Origin: Alistipes sp.
GTDB taxonomy: Bacteria > Bacteroidota > Bacteroidia > Bacteroidales > Rikenellaceae
Length of the DNA stretch: 64,000 bases
Direction of reading: 5' to 3'
NCBI GenBank assembly: GCA_022767745.1
Contig: JALENN010000010.1
Span: 186,001-250,000, forward strand
Shown here: piece by piece, positions 1-8,033 of the stretch
How the letters are laid out: the number at the start of each line of letters is the position of its first letter
Numbering within the stretch: position 1 is the first letter of the stretch
Program-made: the position numbers and the translations under genes
The notes under the pieces: generated by a model
The model's database searches: none
The model's input: the letters and a program-made list of their open reading frames with translations, nothing else
Told to the model about the DNA's origin: nothing

Positions 1-1452
1 CTCGACACGCTCTCGCACGCCGAGCACTTCAACATGTGGAAAACGCAGGCCGAACGCGGCGCCGAGCGAATAGTTTCGGCCCTCAACGAGGATGTCGAGA
101 GCGCCATCACAAACGAGAAGTACGGCTTCATCGAAGGCGCGCTGGCCGAGACCTTCACCCCGAGCAGCAAGGAGCCCAACCGCCGCACGTCGCTGATCGA
201 CCGCATCGTCACGAACCGCTACGCAGGCTTTCCGCTCTTCCTTGCGATAATATTCCTTATGTTTTGGTGCACATTTACTTTGGGTGCCTATCCTCAAGAG
301 TGGCTTGAGGCCGCCTTTGCCTGGTTCGGCGAGACCGTCGGCGGCATAATCGGCCCGGGAGCACTGCACGACCTCGTTGTCGACGGTATCATCGGCGGCG
401 TGGGCGCCGTGGCGGTATTCCTGCCCAACATACTCATCCTCTACCTCTTCATCTCGCTGATGGAGGATTCGGGATACATGGCCCGCGCGGCATTCATCAT
501 GGACAAGCTGATGCACCTGGTGGGACTGCACGGCAAGTCGTTCATTCCGCTGGTTATGGGCTTCGGCTGCAACGTCCCGGCCATAATGGCCTCGCGTACC
601 ATAGAGAGCCACAGCAGCCGTCTGATTACCATACTCATAAACCCGTTCATGTCATGCAGCGCACGACTTCCGGTGTTCATTCTCCTGGCGGGAACGTTCT
701 TCCCCGAACACGCAGGACTTATGTTGTTCGCAATCTACATATTGGGCTGCATTGTCGCAATCATCACGGCGCGCCTGCTGCGACGCTTCATGTTCGGGCC
801 CGACGAGACACCCTTCGTCATGGAGCTGCCGCCCTACCGCGTCCCAACACTCAACGCCACGATGCGTCACATGTGGGAGCGCAGCGAGCAGTATCTCAAG
901 AAGATGGGAGGCCTTATCCTCGTCGCTACGGTGATAATATGGTTCCTGAGCTACTATCCGCGCGTCGACAGCGCCGCAACACGGCAGACGCCCGACATGG
1001 CCGTATCGACAGCCATCATCGGACAGCCCGCAGCCGACGAAGCATCGGCACAGTCGGAGAACTCATATCTGGGCCGCATCGGCAAGTTCTGCGAGCCTGT
1101 CATGCAGCCGCTGGGACTCGACTGGAGGGCCAGCGTGGCGATGCTCTCGGGCGCCGCGGCCAAGGAGATCGTCGTATCGACACTCGGCGTACTCTACTCG
1201 GTTGACGACGCCGACGAGGACAATGCCTCGCTTTCGCAACGCCTCATCGCCTCGGGCAACTACAGCCGTGCGGCAGCCCTTGCGATGATGGTCTTCATCC
1301 TGCTCTACTTCCCGTGCCTGGCCACCGTGGCCGCCATAGCCCAGGAGGCCGGAGGGTGGAAATGGGCTGCATTCTCGATCATATACAACACCGTCGTGGC
1401 GTGGCTGATAGCATGGATCACCTATCACGCCGCCACAATGATGGGACTGTAA
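1..1452 (+). CDS. feoB: Ferrous iron transport protein B, 3' part
   Basis: This is the membrane part of FeoB, the GTPase-linked Fe(II) importer of the inner membrane. The frame is open from base 1, so the N-terminal G domain lies outside the window; 483 residues remain. Visible FeoB hallmarks are the first gate motif (GCNVPAIMASRTIESHSSRL, with its Cys) and the second gate region (GAAAKEIVVSTLGVLY), separated by hydrophobic segments. The next gene starts 16 bp after the stop. With the downstream hemerythrin-like and LuxR genes it probably forms one operon. The identity is firm; only the missing 5' end limits the annotation. Confidence 0.95.
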   Translation, partial: LDTLSHAEHFNMWKTQAERGAERIVSALNEDVESAITNEKYGFIEGALAETFTPSSKEPNRRTSLIDRIVTNRYAGFPLFLAIIFLMFWCTFTLGAYPQEWLEAAFAWFGETVGGIIGPGALHDLVVDGIIGGVGAVAVFLPNILILYLFISLMEDSGYMARAAFIMDKLMHLVGLHGKSFIPLVMGFGCNVPAIMASRTIESHSSRLITILINPFMSCSARLPVFILLAGTFFPEHAGLMLFAIYILGCIVAIITARLLRRFMFGPDETPFVMELPPYRVPTLNATMRHMWERSEQYLKKMGGLILVATVIIWFLSYYPRVDSAATRQTPDMAVSTAIIGQPAADEASAQSENSYLGRIGKFCEPVMQPLGLDWRASVAMLSGAAAKEIVVSTLGVLYSVDDADEDNASLSQRLIASGNYSRAAALAMMVFILLYFPCLATVAAIAQEAGGWKWAAFSIIYNTVVAWLIAWITYHAATMMGL

Positions 1453-1468
1453 AAACAGCCGCCGAACC

Positions 1469-2188
1469 ATGAAAAGCTACAAGACCGATAATAACAACAA
1501 GGCGATACTCTCCGAGCAGATGAAGATCATCGAGCTCATCGACGCCGACTACCGCCTGCTGTCGATCATCATGCGACTCGACATAGCGCTGCCCTTCGGC
1601 GACATATCGGTCGAGGAGATGTGCCGCCGCTACGACATGTCGACAGAACTCTTCCTGGTGATATGCCGCCTATACTCCGACGAGGAGTATACGCCCGACA
1701 TCGGGCACCTCAACATCGGCGACATGCTGCACCTGGTCAGGTTCCTCAGGGCGTCGCACCGCTACTACACCGAGCATCTTATACCGCGCATAAGCCTCGG
1801 CATGCAGCGCGTCCTCGCCTCGTGCGAACGCCGCCAGAGCGACATACTGCTCAAGTTCTACGAGGACTACATATCGGAAATCGAAGCGCACCTCAACTAC
1901 GAGGAGACCTCCATATTTCCCTATGTCGAGAGCCTTGCGGCGGGCCGCGCCGACAGCGGCTCGACGATGGCACGCTTCATGGAGAACCACACCGACATCT
2001 GCGACAAGATCGACGACATGAAGAGCGTCGTCATAAAGTACCTGCCCGAGACCTGCCCCACGCAACAGCGGTGCGAGCTACTGTTCGACATATTCCGCAT
2101 GAAGGAGGATCTCGGCAAGCATACGCTCATCGAGTCGGCGCTGCTGGCGCCCGTAACGATACAGGCCGAGGAGGCGGCACGGTCATGA
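1469..2188 (+). CDS. Hemerythrin HHE domain protein
   Basis: A soluble protein of 239 residues. Residues about 90-225 form a four-helix hemerythrin-like domain with candidate diiron ligands H97 and H103 (SHRYYTEH), H141 and E145 (HLNYEETSIFPY), H174 (ENHTD) and H218/E222 (KHTLIES). Such proteins bind a non-haem diiron centre and are tied to oxygen or NO sensing, or to repair of Fe-S clusters (Ric/YtfE family). The N-terminal 80 residues are not typical of Ric. It sits between feoB and a LuxR gene and overlaps the latter by ATGA, so translation is probably coupled. A sensor role for iron or oxygen is inference from context. Confidence 0.8.
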   Translation: MKSYKTDNNNKAILSEQMKIIELIDADYRLLSIIMRLDIALPFGDISVEEMCRRYDMSTELFLVICRLYSDEEYTPDIGHLNIGDMLHLVRFLRASHRYYTEHLIPRISLGMQRVLASCERRQSDILLKFYEDYISEIEAHLNYEETSIFPYVESLAAGRADSGSTMARFMENHTDICDKIDDMKSVVIKYLPETCPTQQRCELLFDIFRMKEDLGKHTLIESALLAPVTIQAEEAARS

Positions 2189-2778
2189 AACGCCACCGCC
2201 TGGCCATAATCGAGCAGTCGGCCATCATAACCGAGGGGCTGTGCGCACTGCTGCGCAACGACGGCGAGTTCGAGGTCGTATTCACGGGAACGGACCTGCG
2301 CAGCCTCTCCGAGCGGTTCCCCATCGTCGATCCCGACGTGGTTATAGTCAACTCGCAGGTCGCGGGGACACTCCCGCAGAACATACGCTCGACATACCCC
2401 GAGATGCAGCATACGGCACTCGCCGCGCTGGCCACCACCGTACGCGACGACGAACTCATGCGCCAGTTCGACAGCGTGATCAACATCTTCGACCCGCTGC
2501 CGCAGGTGGTACGCAAACTGCACGCCGCCATCGAACAGAACCAGACCAATCCCTACTCCGACAGCCACGACCTGTCGGACCGCGAGCGCGACGTCCTCAT
2601 ACTCGTAGCCCGCGGCATGGCCAACAAGGAGATAGCCGAGCGGCTCAACATATCGATACACACGGTCATGTCGCACCGCAAGAACATCACCCACAAGACA
2701 GGCATCAAGTCGGTGGCGGGCCTCACGGTCTACGCCCTGCTGAACAACCTCATCGACCAGAACGACATGGCGCTCTGA
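2185..2778 (+). CDS. LuxR-family regulator with degenerate receiver domain
   Basis: A 197-residue DNA-binding regulator. The start is set by the ATGA overlap with the upstream gene; an open frame extends further 5' but lies inside the hemerythrin gene. The C-terminal part (about 128-190) is a GerE/LuxR helix-turn-helix (LSDRERDVLILVARGMANKE, then HTVMSHRKNI). The N-terminal 120 residues look like a response-regulator receiver, but the acidic pair near residue 10 reads IIEQSA and the phosphoacceptor position reads VIVNSQ (N56). It is therefore unlikely to be phosphorylated and may work with the neighbouring hemerythrin protein instead. No histidine kinase is visible nearby. Confidence 0.82.
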   Translation: MKRHRLAIIEQSAIITEGLCALLRNDGEFEVVFTGTDLRSLSERFPIVDPDVVIVNSQVAGTLPQNIRSTYPEMQHTALAALATTVRDDELMRQFDSVINIFDPLPQVVRKLHAAIEQNQTNPYSDSHDLSDRERDVLILVARGMANKEIAERLNISIHTVMSHRKNITHKTGIKSVAGLTVYALLNNLIDQNDMAL

Positions 2779-2804
2779 CGCGAAGGCACATCGAGCCATA
2801 CGTT

Positions 2805-2838
2805 GCGCCCCGCACCCACACGTTAAGGTGCGGGGCGC
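2805..2838 (+). terminator. Hairpin terminator after the feoB operon
   Basis: Perfect 12-bp stem GCGCCCCGCACC / GGTGCGGGGCGC around a 10-nt loop, 26 bp after the LuxR stop. Only a short T stretch follows (ATGTTTG), so termination may be partial. Confidence 0.6.
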
Positions 2839-2870
2839 ATGTTTGCAACCGTATTGCACGCCGCATGCAC

Positions 2871-2878
2871 TATCTTTG
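2871..2878 (+). promoter_or_regulatory. Bacteroidota -7 box TATCTTTG
   Basis: TATCTTTG matches the Bacteroidota consensus TAnnTTTG and lies 52 bp before the CDF start. No well-spaced -33 TTG is present; the nearest gives 14 bp. Confidence 0.5.
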
Positions 2879-2930
2879 TACCCAAACGCAGCCGCCACGC
2901 AGATTGCGGCGTGCACAAACCTCATACATC

Positions 2931-3863
2931 ATGGGACACAATATCGGCCACGACCACAATGGGGCCGGCCATCACCACCATATCGACCCGACGCACGTTA
3001 CGCGTGCCCTTGTCTGGGGCATAGCGCTCAACATGGCATTCGTTGTCGTGGAACTTACGGCAGGATTATGGCAGCGCTCGATGGGACTTGTGTCCGACGC
3101 AGGGCACAACCTCAGCGACGTGGTATCGCTGCTGCTCGCGCTGCTGGCCGTGAAACTCTCGCAGGCGGCACGCAACGACCGGTACACCTATGGTTACCGC
3201 AAGAGCACCATACTGGTGTCGCTCGTTAATGCCTGCATACTGATAGCGGCCGTCGGCGTCATCGTATGGGAGAGCATTGGACGCCTTATGGAGCCGCAAC
3301 CCGTCGACGGCGGCGTAATGACATGGGTGGCGGGTGTCGGCATCGCCGTCAATGCCTTCACGGCATGGCTTTTCGCCAAGGACAGCAAGGACGACCTGAA
3401 CATCAAGGGAGCATACCTGCACATGGTGGCCGATACGCTCGTGTCGCTCGGAGTACTCGTGTCGGGAATCGTGATATCATACACGGGATGGTATGTGGCC
3501 GACCCCATAATAGCGTTGACGGTGGCCGCCGTCATATTCGCCTCGACATGGAGCGTGCTGCGCGCAAGCCTGCGCCTTACGCTCGACGGCGTACCCCACG
3601 GCATGGATATCGACCGCGTGCGCCGCGCCATCACCTCGGTCGAAGGCGTCGCCGCCATGCATCACCTGCACGTGTGGGCACTGAGCACCACCGAGACCGC
3701 CGTCACGGTACACGTCGTGACAAACCCCTCGGCCGATGCCGCCGCCGTGAAATACCGCATCAAGCGCGCGTTGGCCGAAATCGGCGCCGGACACGTCACC
3801 GTCGAGACCGAAGTCGAGGGCGAAACATGCTGCGACGACCTCTGCGACAGCCGAAAGGAATAA
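2931..3863 (+). CDS. Cation diffusion facilitator metal exporter
   Basis: A 310-residue inner-membrane cation/proton antiporter of the CDF family (CzcD/ZitB type), which exports Zn(II) or similar divalent ions. The N-terminus is His-rich (GHDHNGAGHHHHID), followed by about six membrane segments. The metal-site pairs are visible as SDAGHNLSD in the second helix and HMVADTLVS in the fifth. The last 85 residues form the cytosolic dimerisation domain (HHLHVWAL) and end in a Cys-containing tail (ETCCDDLCDS). The start was chosen at the ATG giving the His-rich head, downstream of the promoter box. The open frame continues 5' into the LuxR gene but that part is out of context. The metal is not determined. 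Confidence 0.93.
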   Translation: MGHNIGHDHNGAGHHHHIDPTHVTRALVWGIALNMAFVVVELTAGLWQRSMGLVSDAGHNLSDVVSLLLALLAVKLSQAARNDRYTYGYRKSTILVSLVNACILIAAVGVIVWESIGRLMEPQPVDGGVMTWVAGVGIAVNAFTAWLFAKDSKDDLNIKGAYLHMVADTLVSLGVLVSGIVISYTGWYVADPIIALTVAAVIFASTWSVLRASLRLTLDGVPHGMDIDRVRRAITSVEGVAAMHHLHVWALSTTETAVTVHVVTNPSADAAAVKYRIKRALAEIGAGHVTVETEVEGETCCDDLCDSRKE

Positions 3864-3971
3864 ACCTCACCGGCCGTACCGCGGCGGCAGCTATTTCACC
3901 GATGCAAACGGTTAGCAGACACGGCCGCACCATTTTCCGGGCCGATGTTTCGATTTATTAAAAAAAATCGC

Positions 3972-3979
3972 TATATTTG
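3972..3979 (+). promoter_or_regulatory. Bacteroidota -7 box TATATTTG of the met operon
   Basis: TATATTTG fits TAnnTTTG exactly. Transcription would start near 3986, about 15 nt before the leader peptide ATG and about 200 nt before metY. The -33 region is T-rich but lacks a clear TTG. Confidence 0.6.
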
Positions 3980-4000
3980 CGAAACGATAAAGCATTGCAC

Positions 4001-4084
4001 ATGACCGAACTCATCGGAAATATCTCGTCTTTCATATTCGGTATGCACCGCGTATCGCGGCATTCAATGCGAATGTGCCGTTAG
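4001..4084 (+). CDS. Candidate Met-rich leader peptide of metY-metX-hom
   Basis: An open frame of 27 codons starting 22 nt after the -7 box and ending TAG. The C-terminal half reads MHRVSRHSMRMCR, giving Met at positions 1, 15, 23 and 25 plus a Cys at 26, in front of three methionine genes. The first hairpin downstream (4075-4088) starts inside the last Met codon and includes the stop codon, so ribosome position would control its folding. This is the layout of a peptide-sensing leader (attenuation or translational control). That it is translated and senses methionine, cysteine or SAM is inference. It is too short for ordinary gene callers. Confidence 0.55.
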   Translation: MTELIGNISSFIFGMHRVSRHSMRMCR

Positions 4085-4134
4085 GCACTCGATCTGTTTC
4101 GGGCGGCTACGTACCGCCGTGTGTCCATAGACAC
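4048..4134 (+). promoter_or_regulatory. Hairpin chain in the met leader
   Basis: Four stems follow one another: CCGCG-tat-CGCGG (4048-4060, inside the leader peptide), GTGCC-gtta-GGCAC (4075-4088, over its last codons and stop), GGCGG-ctacgta-CCGCC (4102-4118) and GTGTC-cata-GACAC (4121-4134). None is followed by a T run, so simple intrinsic termination is not evident. Control could act through Rho, through RNA stability, or by pairing with another RNA segment. Confidence 0.5.
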
Positions 4135-4193
4135 CACATACAATCACCCAGAGAATATTATTCACAGGTATAATTTCATATCCCAACAATATT

Positions 4194-5477
4194 ATGTCCG
4201 ATAACAAACTGCGTTTCGAGACCAAGCAGATCCACGGAGGCTACCATGTCGACCACACCGGATCGCGCGGAATAGCCATCTATCCCACCGCCGCATACCA
4301 CTTCAAGAGCTGCGACTATGCGGCACGCCTTTTCGAACTGAGCGAGGGCGGAAACATATACACCCGACTGCAGAACCCCACCACTTCGGCCTATGAGGAG
4401 CGCATCGCCGCCCTCTACAACGCCGTCGGAGCGCTGGGCGTGTCGTCGGGAATGTCGGCCATCCTCATCACCGTGACGGCACTGGCACAGCAGGGCGACA
4501 ACATCGTCGCCTCGCCCTTCCTCTACGGAGGCACCTACAACCAGTTCCGCATATCGCTGCGCAAGCTGGGCATCGACTGCCGCATCGCCCGCAGCGAGTC
4601 GCCCGAGGACTTCGACGCACTGATCGACGACCGCACAAAAATGATATACGCCGAGAGCATGGGTAACCCTACGTGCGACGTACCCGATCTGGAGGCTCTC
4701 GGAGCACTGGCCAAGCGCCGCGACGTGCCCCTCGTTATCGACAACACGTTCGGTGCGGCGGGCTTCCTCTGCAACCCCTTCGAGTGGGGTGCCAACATCG
4801 TGGTGGACTCGGCCACCAAGTGGATCAACGGCCACGGCACCGCCATGGGCGGCATCATCGTCGACGGCGGCAACTACGACTGGAGCAACGGCAAGTTCCC
4901 CCAGATCGACGGTCCGTCGGAGGGCTACCACGGTCTGAACTTCCACGAAGCCTTCGGTAACGCCGCCTTCATCGTCAAGTGCCGCGTGGACGGCCTGCGC
5001 GACTTCGGCTGCTGCCCCTCGCCCTTCGATGCCTACCTCATGCTCATCGGTCTGGAGACTCTCTCGCTGCGCGTGAAGCACCAGGTGGAGTCGGCACGCA
5101 AGCTGGCCGAATACTGCAGCCGCCACCCGCAGGTGGAGCGCGTGAGCTACATAGGCTTCGAGTCGCACCCGAGCCATGCCAACGCACAGAAATACTACCG
5201 CTACGGCGCATCGAGCATCTTCACCATCGAACTGAAGGGTTCGCTCGACTCGACCGTGCGTTTTGTCGAGGCGCTCAAGCTGGCCGGCAACATGACCATG
5301 ATCGGCGACTCGATAACAGTGGTGACGCACCCTGCATCGACCACCCACAAGCAGCTGAGCGATGCCGACCTCAAGGCTGCGGGCATCACCCCCACGCTGT
5401 TGCGCATATCGCTCGGACTGGAGAATGTCGACGACATAATCGACGATTTCGAACAGGCATTCGCAAAGGCTCGATAA
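4194..5477 (+). CDS. metY: O-acetylhomoserine sulfhydrylase
   Basis: A 427-residue PLP enzyme of the Cys/Met metabolism family that makes homocysteine from O-acetylhomoserine and sulfide. Seen: the N-terminal family signature (TAAYHFKS), the substrate-binding stretch YTRLQNPTTSAYEERIAAL, the PLP-stacking region GVSSGMSAI, and the PLP lysine K209 in SATKWINGHGTAMGG. Length fits the sulfhydrylase group (about 425-430) rather than the shorter cystathionine synthases. It is the first gene of metY-metX-hom; metX begins 2 bp after its stop. Expression is probably controlled by the 200-nt leader in front. Confidence 0.93.
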   Translation: MSDNKLRFETKQIHGGYHVDHTGSRGIAIYPTAAYHFKSCDYAARLFELSEGGNIYTRLQNPTTSAYEERIAALYNAVGALGVSSGMSAILITVTALAQQGDNIVASPFLYGGTYNQFRISLRKLGIDCRIARSESPEDFDALIDDRTKMIYAESMGNPTCDVPDLEALGALAKRRDVPLVIDNTFGAAGFLCNPFEWGANIVVDSATKWINGHGTAMGGIIVDGGNYDWSNGKFPQIDGPSEGYHGLNFHEAFGNAAFIVKCRVDGLRDFGCCPSPFDAYLMLIGLETLSLRVKHQVESARKLAEYCSRHPQVERVSYIGFESHPSHANAQKYYRYGASSIFTIELKGSLDSTVRFVEALKLAGNMTMIGDSITVVTHPASTTHKQLSDADLKAAGITPTLLRISLGLENVDDIIDDFEQAFAKAR

Positions 5478-5479
5478 CG

Positions 5480-6499
5480 ATGGCCCGATACTACACATAC
5501 GACCATCCCTTCACGCTCGAGAGCGGCGTCACGCTGCCGTCGGTAACCATCGCCTACGACACCTACGGGCAGATGAACGCCGACCGCAGCAACGTTGTGT
5601 GGGTATGCCACGCCCTGACGGCCAATTCCGACGTTGCGGACTGGTGGCCCCACACGGTCGAGCAGGGCAAGTTCCTAGACCCGGAGCGTTACTTCACCGT
5701 CTGCGCCAACTTCCTCGGCTCGCACTACGGCACCACGGGCCCGCTGAGCATCAACCCCACGACGGGTGAGCCGTGGTACGGCGACTTCCCGAAGGTGACC
5801 GTGCGCGACATGGTACGCTGCCACATGCTTCTGGCCGAACACCTCGGCATCGAGCATGCAGCGCTGCTCATAGGCAGCTCGATCGGCGGCTTCCAGTGCC
5901 TAGAGTGGAGCGTCATGCAGCCCGACTTCGCACGCCGCGCCGCCTTCATCGCCACCACGCCCCGCACCAAACCGTGGGCTTCGGCCTTCAACGAGTCGCA
6001 GCGCATGGCCATCGAGTGCGACCCGACCTTCGGCCAGCGTTCGGCCGAGGCGGGACTCGACGGCATGGCCGTGGCACGCAGCATAGCCCTCATAAGCTAT
6101 CGCGGCGGCAAGGCATACGACAAGACGCAGGAGGATGCCGACCCCGACGAGGCGTCGTTCGACCGCCGTGTACTCTCATACCAGCGCTATCAGGGCGAGA
6201 AACTACGCCGCCGCTTCAACGCCTACTCCTACTACCGCCTCTCGCAGGCGGTCGATTCGCACAACCTTGGACGCGGACGCGGACGCACGGAGGATGTGCT
6301 GGCGCAAATCAGGGCCCGCACGCTCGTCGTAGCCATCAGCTCCGACATACTCTTCCCGCCGTCGGACCACGACATCATGGTGCGGAACATCCCCGACGTG
6401 GAGTACCACATCATCGATTCGGACTTCGGCCACGACGGATTCCTGGTCGAGCACGAGAAGCTCAACGACATCATAACCAAATTCATGAACCGCCAATAA
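5480..6499 (+). CDS. metX: Homoserine O-acetyltransferase
   Basis: A 339-residue alpha/beta hydrolase-fold enzyme that acetylates homoserine with acetyl-CoA, supplying the substrate of MetY. The nucleophile elbow reads GSSIGG with Ser at residue 134, where the family usually has GGSMGG. The Asp (ISSDILFPPSD) and His (FGHDGFLVEH) of the triad are present near the C-terminus. The start is the ATG 2 bp after the metY stop; the same frame is open further upstream, but only inside metY. Length is slightly short of the usual 350-380. Acetyl rather than succinyl transfer is inferred from pairing with metY. Confidence 0.92.
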   Translation: MARYYTYDHPFTLESGVTLPSVTIAYDTYGQMNADRSNVVWVCHALTANSDVADWWPHTVEQGKFLDPERYFTVCANFLGSHYGTTGPLSINPTTGEPWYGDFPKVTVRDMVRCHMLLAEHLGIEHAALLIGSSIGGFQCLEWSVMQPDFARRAAFIATTPRTKPWASAFNESQRMAIECDPTFGQRSAEAGLDGMAVARSIALISYRGGKAYDKTQEDADPDEASFDRRVLSYQRYQGEKLRRRFNAYSYYRLSQAVDSHNLGRGRGRTEDVLAQIRARTLVVAISSDILFPPSDHDIMVRNIPDVEYHIIDSDFGHDGFLVEHEKLNDIITKFMNRQ

Positions 6500-6518
6500 C
6501 GGAAAACTACTTCATACC

Positions 6519-7709
6519 ATGAACGGCAAAAAACTCAACATCGGACTCTTCGGTTTCGGTACCGTGGGCCGCGGTCTCTATGACGTACTGCAGCGCATAG
6601 GCACCAAGAACGTCGAAATAAAGCGTATCTGCGTACGCGACATAACCAAACGGCGCGACGTCGAGGCCGCCTTCACCGACAAGGCCGACGACATATTCAA
6701 CGACCCGGAGGTAAACTTCATCGTCGAGCTGATCGACGACGCCGACGCGGCCTACGCCATCGTCAAGCGCGCCCTGCAGGCCGGCCTGCCCGTAGTGTCG
6801 GGCAACAAGAAGATGCTCGCCTACCACATCGAGGAGCTCATCGCCCTGCAGGCACAGCACAACGTTGCGCTGCTGTACGACGCCTCGGCCTGCGGCAGCA
6901 TACCCGTCATACGCAACCTCGAGGAGTACTACGACAACGACCTGCTCACCTCGGTGAAGGGTATCCTCAACGGCTCGTCGAACTTCATCCTCTCGAAGAT
7001 CTTCAACGAGAAGATGTCCTATGCCGACGCCCTCAAGCTGGCCCAGGACCTCGGCTTTGCCGAGAGCAACCCGACGCTCGACATCGACGGCTGGGATTCG
7101 CTCTTCAAGCTCATCATCATCACCGTCCACGCCTTCGGCCTCTACGTTGCGCCCGAGCGTATCTTCACATACGGCATATCGAACATGAACGACGACGACA
7201 TACGTTTCGCCAACGAGAAGGAGCGCCGTTTCAAACTTGTGGCCCACGTCGAGAAGATAGCAGGCAACCGCCTCATCATGTGCGTAATGCCGCAGCTCAT
7301 CTCACGCAACAAGTACATCTACAGCGTCGAGGACGAGTTCAACGGCGTCGTGATCAAGGGCCTCTTCTACGACAAGCAGTTCATGTTCGGCCGCGGTGCC
7401 GGCGGCTACCCCACGGGCTCGGCCGTGCTGAGCGACATCACCGCCTGCCTCTACGACTACAAGTACGAGTACAAGAAGCGCAACGACTCGCAGCTGCCCG
7501 AGTTCACCAACGACCACTGCTTCCGCGTCTACTACCGCTACTCGAGCGACGAGGATCTGGCCCTCATCCCGTTCGAGTCGATCAGCGAGAAGTACTCGTC
7601 GGAGAGCTACAAGTATGTCGTGGGCCGCATATCGCTCGGCGCCCTGCATGCCGTGCAGGAGGAGCTGCGCCGCCGCAATGTCTTCATTGCCGCATATCCC
7701 AACGACTGA
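6519..7709 (+). CDS. hom: Homoserine dehydrogenase
   Basis: A 396-residue NAD(P)-dependent oxidoreductase that reduces aspartate semialdehyde to homoserine, the branch point to methionine and threonine. The N-terminal Rossmann motif is GLFGFGTVGRGLYDVL. The catalytic and substrate region includes SGNKKMLA and KGILNGSSNFILSKI, followed by DLGFAESNPTLDIDGWDS. It lacks a clear C-terminal ACT domain of the long Gram-positive form and is not fused to aspartokinase. It starts 19 bp after metX and is followed by a strong hairpin, so it ends the operon. Confidence 0.93.
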   Translation: MNGKKLNIGLFGFGTVGRGLYDVLQRIGTKNVEIKRICVRDITKRRDVEAAFTDKADDIFNDPEVNFIVELIDDADAAYAIVKRALQAGLPVVSGNKKMLAYHIEELIALQAQHNVALLYDASACGSIPVIRNLEEYYDNDLLTSVKGILNGSSNFILSKIFNEKMSYADALKLAQDLGFAESNPTLDIDGWDSLFKLIIITVHAFGLYVAPERIFTYGISNMNDDDIRFANEKERRFKLVAHVEKIAGNRLIMCVMPQLISRNKYIYSVEDEFNGVVIKGLFYDKQFMFGRGAGGYPTGSAVLSDITACLYDYKYEYKKRNDSQLPEFTNDHCFRVYYRYSSDEDLALIPFESISEKYSSESYKYVVGRISLGALHAVQEELRRRNVFIAAYPND

Positions 7710-7733
7710 TACATGCCCCCAAGGGCAACACCG

Positions 7734-7769
7734 CACGGCGGGAGATCTCGACACGGATCTCCCGCCGTG
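7734..7769 (+). terminator. Terminator of metY-metX-hom
   Basis: Perfect 14-bp stem CACGGCGGGAGATC / GATCTCCCGCCGTG with an 8-nt loop, then TTCCTTTT. Confidence 0.85.
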
Positions 7770-7950
7770 TTCCTTTTCGGCACAAAGCCTGAGCCGATGC
7801 CCGATTTCAGAACACGCGGCCACGGCACTCGGAAACGGCCGTCGCCGCCGTACCGGCCATCCTTTTCGCGTAAACCGAGCGGCAAACGGCCCAATAATGC
7901 GATTCCGGACCTCTTTTCCGCCGCAAAACTACGGCGACGGGCTGCAGGGA

Positions 7951-7982
7951 TTTGGCCATGTTTCGAAATTTCATTACTTTTA
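7951..7982 (+). promoter_or_regulatory. Promoter of the GH31 gene
   Basis: TTTG at 7951-7954 and TACTTTTA at 7975-7982 with 20 bp between; the -7 box differs from TAnnTTTG only in its last base. The gene starts 51 bp downstream after an AT-rich 5' leader. Confidence 0.5.
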
Positions 7983-8033
7983 CGCACACGAAACAGGGAT
8001 AGGAATTACAATCTAAAATAAAAATTCTCACCA

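Larger units (their letters stand above)
3864..4193 (+). other. 330-bp leader region of the methionine operon
   Basis: Between the CDF gene and metY. It holds a -7 promoter box, a 27-codon Met-rich open frame and at least four short hairpins, each listed separately. The first 100 bases (3864-3965) show no gene and no strong terminator. The stretch is more AT-rich than the surrounding genes near 3955-3990. No SAM-I (S-box) or SAM-II core was recognised by eye. Confidence 0.7.
7710..8033 (+). other. 324-bp gap between hom and the GH31 gene
   Basis: Holds the terminator of hom (7734-7769) and a promoter with well-spaced -33 and -7 boxes (7951-7982). Between them, 7780-7950 is GC-rich and gives only short open frames without recognisable content. 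I see no gene or RNA there. Confidence 0.6.

Noticed and set aside
3980..4190. SAM riboswitch before metY
   Set aside because: Neither the SAM-I core nor the SAM-II consensus could be found by eye; the leader peptide explains the layout better. A covariance search could still overturn this.
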